DNA of 64,000 bases from an uncultured Paracoccaceae bacterium (GTDB taxonomy: Bacteria > Pseudomonadota > Alphaproteobacteria > Rhodobacterales > Rhodobacteraceae): assembly GCA_937864535.1 (NCBI GenBank), contig CALMJS010000035.1, positions 1 to 64,000 on the forward strand. Reading direction: 5' to 3'. Every line of letters starts with the position of its first letter. Position 1 is the first letter of the stretch. The position numbers and the translations under genes were made by a program. This document shows positions 60,457 through 64,000 of the stretch, one piece after another. A model generated the notes under the pieces. That model had not been told where the DNA came from. It saw only the letters and a list, made by a program, of their open reading frames with translations, and did no database searches.

Positions 60457-61578
60457 ATGGCGCTTACTCCTTGGCGCGGCAGCGCTGTTTTGCTCTGTTT
60501 GTTGGCTGCAGGATGTAGCTCTTTGCCCCGTGGGGCCGGTTTCGAGGCCGAAGTCATCAAATCCGCAACCGAGGCTGAAAAAGCGGGCGAAGTCGCGCCG
60601 TTTCAAGTGGTCGAAGTAACCCGTGCGACCCATGATGCGATGGCGGAATGGCCCAAACCCGGCCTTGTCACCCATTCGTGGCCCAGTTTGCAGGGGCGGC
60701 CGTCGTCGATGATCCTGCAACCCGGCGACAAAATCGACGTCACCGTCTGGAATACCGAAGACAATTCCTTGCTGAGTGGTGTTGGCCAGCGGTCTGCGCA
60801 GGTTCTCAACGCACGCGTCGCTGCGGATGGCTCTGTGTTCCTGCCCTTCCTTGGTGGTTTGGACGTTCAGGGCAAGACCACCGAAGAGGTGCGCGACCTT
60901 ATCGAACAGGAATATGCCTATTCGATCCCCTCCGCGCAGGTGCAGATCGTCGTGACTCCGGGTCTGGAAAATACCGCGAATGTTGTCGCGGGTGTCAGTG
61001 CGCCGGGTGTCTATCCGCTCGAACAACGCAATACCTCTGTCCTGACGCTGCTGTCGATGGCTGGCGGGGTGCAGGGGGCGCTCAACAATCCGCAACTCCG
61101 GCTGATGCGGGGCGGCACCGTGTTTGGCATTTCGATGGCTCGACTCTATGAAAATGCCGCGCTGGACACCACGATCATGGGTGGCGACCGGATCGTCGTC
61201 GAAGCGGATCAGCGGACATTCTTGTCGCTGGGTGCCGCCGGGTCCGAGGCCGTGCATCACTTCCCCACGGACGATCTGACCGCGCTAGAGGCGCTGTCGG
61301 TGATCGGTGGCGTGACGGATGAGCGGGCTAACCCGCAGGGCATTCTGATTTTGCGCACCTATCCCGCAAATAGTCTGCGCACCAATGGCACCGGGCCGAC
61401 GCATGAACAGGTGGTGTTTACCCTGAATCTGACGACGGCCGAGGGGCTGTTTAGCGCCGGAGAGTTCCAGATCCTTCCTGACGATCTGGTCTATGTCACC
61501 GAAACGCCTGTCACTACGGCCCGGACGATTATGGGGCTCTTGGGCTCGGCCTTTGGTCTGGCCAATCAGGTGAACTAA
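60457..61578 (+). CDS. Outer-membrane polysaccharide export lipoprotein (Wza/KpsD-like)
   Basis: The 373-residue protein has a lipoprotein signal (hydrophobic A-V-L-L-C-L-L-A-A-G then Cys near residue 20). It has the Poly_export domain with L-Q-P-G-D-K-I-D-V-T-V-W near 82-93 and two SLBB-type regions (V-S-A-P-G-V-Y-P-L and later A-L-S-V-I-G-G-V). It forms the outer-membrane exit channel for polysaccharide. ATG 60457 is chosen because the signal begins there. It probably works with the KpsE- and KpsT-like proteins encoded 3.5-6 kb away on the other strand. Confidence 0.9.
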   Translation: MALTPWRGSAVLLCLLAAGCSSLPRGAGFEAEVIKSATEAEKAGEVAPFQVVEVTRATHDAMAEWPKPGLVTHSWPSLQGRPSSMILQPGDKIDVTVWNTEDNSLLSGVGQRSAQVLNARVAADGSVFLPFLGGLDVQGKTTEEVRDLIEQEYAYSIPSAQVQIVVTPGLENTANVVAGVSAPGVYPLEQRNTSVLTLLSMAGGVQGALNNPQLRLMRGGTVFGISMARLYENAALDTTIMGGDRIVVEADQRTFLSLGAAGSEAVHHFPTDDLTALEALSVIGGVTDERANPQGILILRTYPANSLRTNGTGPTHEQVVFTLNLTTAEGLFSAGEFQILPDDLVYVTETPVTTARTIMGLLGSAFGLANQVN

Positions 61579-63737
61579 AACAGCGACAGGTGGGCGGCCA
61601 GCCCGTCCACCGTCGAAATCCCGGATAGCACCAGACTGGACCCGTCCGCCATGTCGATCACGACCCCCTCATCGGTGATATGGGTGTGATCGCGCAATAT
61701 GCTGCGGAGGGTTTCGCCGGCCTCGAACAGCGTGTCGTCCAGCGCGAGAAAATCCTTGTGCGGTTGATAATCCGTGATCGTCGCATCGCCGCCATAGAAC
61801 ACAAAGGTGTCGGCCCCTTTGCCGCCGGACGCGATATCATTACCCAGAATGTCGATCTGATCGTCGCCCGCTCCGCCGGACAGGCGGTCTGCGCCGTTTA
61901 CGCCGATCAGGGTGTCGTTCCCTCCGCCCCCTTGCAGCCTGTCGGTGCCATTCTCACCATATAGCAGGTCGTCTCCTGCGCCGCCTTTGAGCCGGTCATT
62001 GCCAGACCCGCCCCACAGGATATCGGTGCCGCCTCCGCCCTTGAGGCGATCGTTGCCGTCACGACCATAGAGCAGGTCTGCTCCGACCTTGCCGAACAGA
62101 CGGTCGGCCCCGGCCTCGCCATCGAGGACATCATCCCCCGGCCCGCCATTGATGCGGTCTGCCCCGGCACCGCCGCAGAGGCTATCGTTCCCAGCCATCC
62201 CGCGGATGATGTTGTCCAGATCGTTGGCGATGATTGCGTCGGGCTTTCTCGTTCCGACAAATTCGACGGCTGGCGAAGGCGTTGGCTGGGCAACGATTGG
62301 CAAATGGGTCAGTCCGATCAGGTCGCTAAAGGTCAGATTCGCCGCCGGAATATTGGTGCCCGCAGCGGCGTTGACCGTCAGGAATTCGTCCGCATAGGCG
62401 ACAGTAAACCCCGTTGCGGTTTGCGTGATCGTGAGTTGCGACAGGCTGCGCAGCATGGACCAGCGACTGAGGTCGATCTGATCGACGCCAAGTTGAAAAT
62501 CGGTGATCACATCCGCCTGACCATCCGCGACCAGGACGAAACAGTCCTGTCCGGCCCCCCCAGTCAGCCAGTCCCCGCCCGCACCGTCAATGATCAGATC
62601 GGCCCTCGCTGTTCCGTTCAACGTGTTTGCGCCATTGGTGCCAGTGACGATGTTCAGCCCGGTGCCCAAATCCACCGAAAGCTGGGTGACGCCGTATTCA
62701 GAGCTAGAGGCGGCAAAAATGTCGAGGCCCGTTGCCGTGGCGGTTATTTCAAGGGCGCTGATATCTGATAGCCCAGTTTGCGTGCTATCCGCGACCGTGC
62801 CCATCAGGATCAAACGGCCATCGCTGCCCAGGTAGAACAGGCTAATGCCGTCGTCGGCGCCCCCGGCCACGATCCATGTTTGCCCGTCCCTGGTGCAACT
62901 GGCCAGTGCGGTGACACCGGAAAACCGCGTGTTCAGATCGTCAATCACATGATCCGTCACGGTCAGAGCGCCCGTTGCGGACAATTCCATCACGCTCAGC
63001 GACCCGCTGCCAGCCGAAGCGAGCACGACGAAGGTGCGACCGTCAACCTCGGCAGTGATCATGGCTGTCGGGTCCGAAACCCACAGGCCGTTTTCGGCCC
63101 CCATGCTGCCGACAGATTTGAGAAAGCCGTTGGTCATCGTGGACCAGACGGTCACGCCGTCGCCTTCGGTCGCGGTCGAGAGGGTGTAGGTCGTCCCCGC
63201 CACTGTGGCGACGGTCAAGGCGGACACCCCCCCTGCATAAGTGTCTGTATAATCGGCCGTCACACCGTTGGCCGTCAGGCGGCCCGCATCCGAGAACCTG
63301 AACCGCGCAATCCCCGCCCCGGAGGCCAGACCGCCATAGGCGATGAGGGTCACATTGTCAGGATCGTAGGTCGCGCTGCTGGAAAAGTCGGCCGATAGAC
63401 CTGTTAAGGTGACAGATTTGTCAAAATCGCCATTGGCAGAGAGGTAAATCATTTGCGCCGCACCTGCGGTCCCGCCACCACAGAGCAGCGCACCAAATGG
63501 ACCCACATCCAGATAGGTCAGCGTCGCACGCGCCCCTGCGGTGTCCTCCTCCGGATAATCACAAGAGTCGATCAGGCAGAGTGTGTCGGCGGAGAGCGCG
63601 CAGATGCCGCCATCATAGCGGGTTGTTGCGTATAAGACTGTACCGCTTTCCGTCTGGCGCAGGACCAGGTCGGTGATATGGGATTGGCCCGCCTCACCGT
63701 CCTGAACGACCCACGCCTGAGGCGAAATCGTAAACAT
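61575..63737 (-). CDS. Large RTX protein with beta-propeller-like N-terminus
   Basis: The 720-residue protein has about 350 N-terminal residues made of repeated beta-strand units (recurring L-S/T-x-x-G...L-Y-L-G-S/A-D-G-x-L patterns), suggestive of a propeller or lactonase-like fold. A short RTX block follows near 370-400 and a large one of about 16 nonapeptides near 510-655 (G-G-x-G-x-D-x-L). The C-terminus D-G-L-A-A-H-L-S-L-F is typical of type I secreted proteins. No signal peptide. ATG 63737 is preferred, as the ten codons before it are not hydrophobic or conserved-looking; the upstream ATG remains possible. It ends against the Wza-like gene with a four-base overlap. Confidence 0.85.
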   Translation of the reverse strand: MFTISPQAWVVQDGEAGQSHITDLVLRQTESGTVLYATTRYDGGICALSADTLCLIDSCDYPEEDTAGARATLTYLDVGPFGALLCGGGTAGAAQMIYLSANGDFDKSVTLTGLSADFSSSATYDPDNVTLIAYGGLASGAGIARFRFSDAGRLTANGVTADYTDTYAGGVSALTVATVAGTTYTLSTATEGDGVTVWSTMTNGFLKSVGSMGAENGLWVSDPTAMITAEVDGRTFVVLASAGSGSLSVMELSATGALTVTDHVIDDLNTRFSGVTALASCTRDGQTWIVAGGADDGISLFYLGSDGRLILMGTVADSTQTGLSDISALEITATATGLDIFAASSSEYGVTQLSVDLGTGLNIVTGTNGANTLNGTARADLIIDGAGGDWLTGGAGQDCFVLVADGQADVITDFQLGVDQIDLSRWSMLRSLSQLTITQTATGFTVAYADEFLTVNAAAGTNIPAANLTFSDLIGLTHLPIVAQPTPSPAVEFVGTRKPDAIIANDLDNIIRGMAGNDSLCGGAGADRINGGPGDDVLDGEAGADRLFGKVGADLLYGRDGNDRLKGGGGTDILWGGSGNDRLKGGAGDDLLYGENGTDRLQGGGGNDTLIGVNGADRLSGGAGDDQIDILGNDIASGGKGADTFVFYGGDATITDYQPHKDFLALDDTLFEAGETLRSILRDHTHITDEGVVIDMADGSSLVLSGISTVDGLAAHLSLF

Positions 63738-63852
63738 CAGGCCCCCCAGCCCATCAACATGGGCCAAGGGTCAATTTTTGTAGGGCCTTGGCGGCGGCGG
63801 CTTTATGGTGGAACTGCGACCTTTGCCGCAGCTTTGGATCAAATCAAAAGAA

Positions 63853-63876
63853 AAAGCCGCGCATCGGCGCGGCTTT
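63853..63876. terminator. Rho-independent terminator near the right edge
   Basis: AAAGCCGCGC pairs perfectly with GCGCGGCTTT around ATCG. It lies 9 bases after the stop of the gene entering from the right (minus strand), and A/T runs on both sides fit termination. Confidence 0.9.
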
Positions 63877-63884
63877 GGTGGTGT

Positions 63885-64000
63885 TTATTCAGCGGCGTCG
63901 GGGCTCTTTTTCGGCTTGGCGAGCGGTTTTGGTGTCGCCCCCTTATTCGCGCCGAGCGGTTTTTGTAGGGGCTGCGGATCATCATGGTTGCGCAGCGACC
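63885..64000 (-). CDS. C-terminal end of an unidentified gene (runs off right edge)
   Basis: On the minus strand the frame is open from the window edge to TAA at 63887-63885. The last 38 residues are basic and proline/alanine-rich (L-Q-K-P-L-G-A-N-K-G-A-T-P-K-P-L) and end K-K-S-P-D-A-A-E. Such tails occur on several cytoplasmic proteins; I cannot identify it. A strong terminator right after the stop supports that this is a genuine gene end. Confidence 0.55.
   Translation of the reverse strand, partial: SLRNHDDPQPLQKPLGANKGATPKPLAKPKKSPDAAE

Noticed and set aside
61907-62190. Tandem DNA repeats resembling a CRISPR-like array
   Set aside because: The periodicity is 27 bases, continuous and in frame, and encodes RTX nonapeptides; there are no spacers.

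Overview
The window reads as chromosomal DNA of an alphaproteobacterium, most likely a Rhodobacterales (Roseobacter-type) species. It is GC-rich, genes are tightly packed with many ATGA/GTGA overlaps, and gene content is rich in ABC and TRAP uptake systems, CoA-dependent aromatic catabolism and RTX proteins. This placement comes from gene content and style, not from a marker gene. No rRNA, tRNA or CRISPR array was seen.

Layout. (1) 1-3.9 kb is a decaying mobile region. It holds phage-type genes on the minus strand (a small membrane protein, two methyltransferase relics, an ASCH-like protein), broken by an in-frame stop, a deletion fusion and two truncated IS3-family elements. (2) 3.9-7.8 kb is a nickel uptake operon, nikKMLQO, with a consensus-type NikR operator and a divergent nikR whose product lacks the four nickel ligands of E. 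coli NikR. (3) 7.8-10.3 kb encodes acetate kinase and a MaoC-phosphotransacetylase fusion. (4) 10.6-16.2 kb is an oppABCDF-type peptide transporter, followed by a Gfo/Idh/MocA oxidoreductase.

(5) 18.0-27.5 kb is the phenylacetate (paa) pathway: paaABCDE forward; paaG, paaI, paaK and a TetR regulator in reverse; then paaZ and a PaaX-family repressor. (6) 27.6-38.4 kb holds a fumarylpyruvate-hydrolase-like protein, a TRAP transporter and a hydroxycinnamate side-chain beta-oxidation operon (dehydrogenase, hydratase, MarR regulator, feruloyl-CoA synthase, amidohydrolase, DUF3237, acyl-CoA dehydrogenase). (7) 38.5-49.6 kb is the aerobic benzoyl-CoA (box) pathway: DUF4863, benzoate-CoA ligase, alpha/beta hydrolase, boxC, boxB, a 48-residue cysteine protein, boxA, a thioesterase, boxR and a FadB-like enzyme. 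Thus three CoA-thioester aromatic routes lie side by side. Hydroxycinnamate side-chain shortening would give an aromatic acid or its CoA ester, while benzoate and phenylacetate are each activated, epoxidised and ring-opened. boxD, paaH and paaJ are not in the window.

(8) 49.7-54.9 kb holds ilvD, a Tat-exported M15/DUF882 protein, a LysR regulator and a GMC oxidoreductase. (9) 54.9-63.7 kb is a surface polysaccharide and secretion region: KpsT-like ATPase, KpsE-like chain-length protein, GT2 galactofuranosyltransferase-like protein, UDP-galactopyranose mutase, two RTX proteins and a Wza/KpsD-like lipoprotein. A final unidentified gene runs off the right edge.

Most unusual points: the ligand-less NikR facing a consensus operator; the unannotated small protein with a ferredoxin-like C-x2-C-x2-C-x3-C motif between boxB and boxA; and long palindromes carrying TGCA motifs at 10-bp spacing before the benzoate genes, with a separate 43-nt perfect palindrome before the hydroxycinnamate genes.
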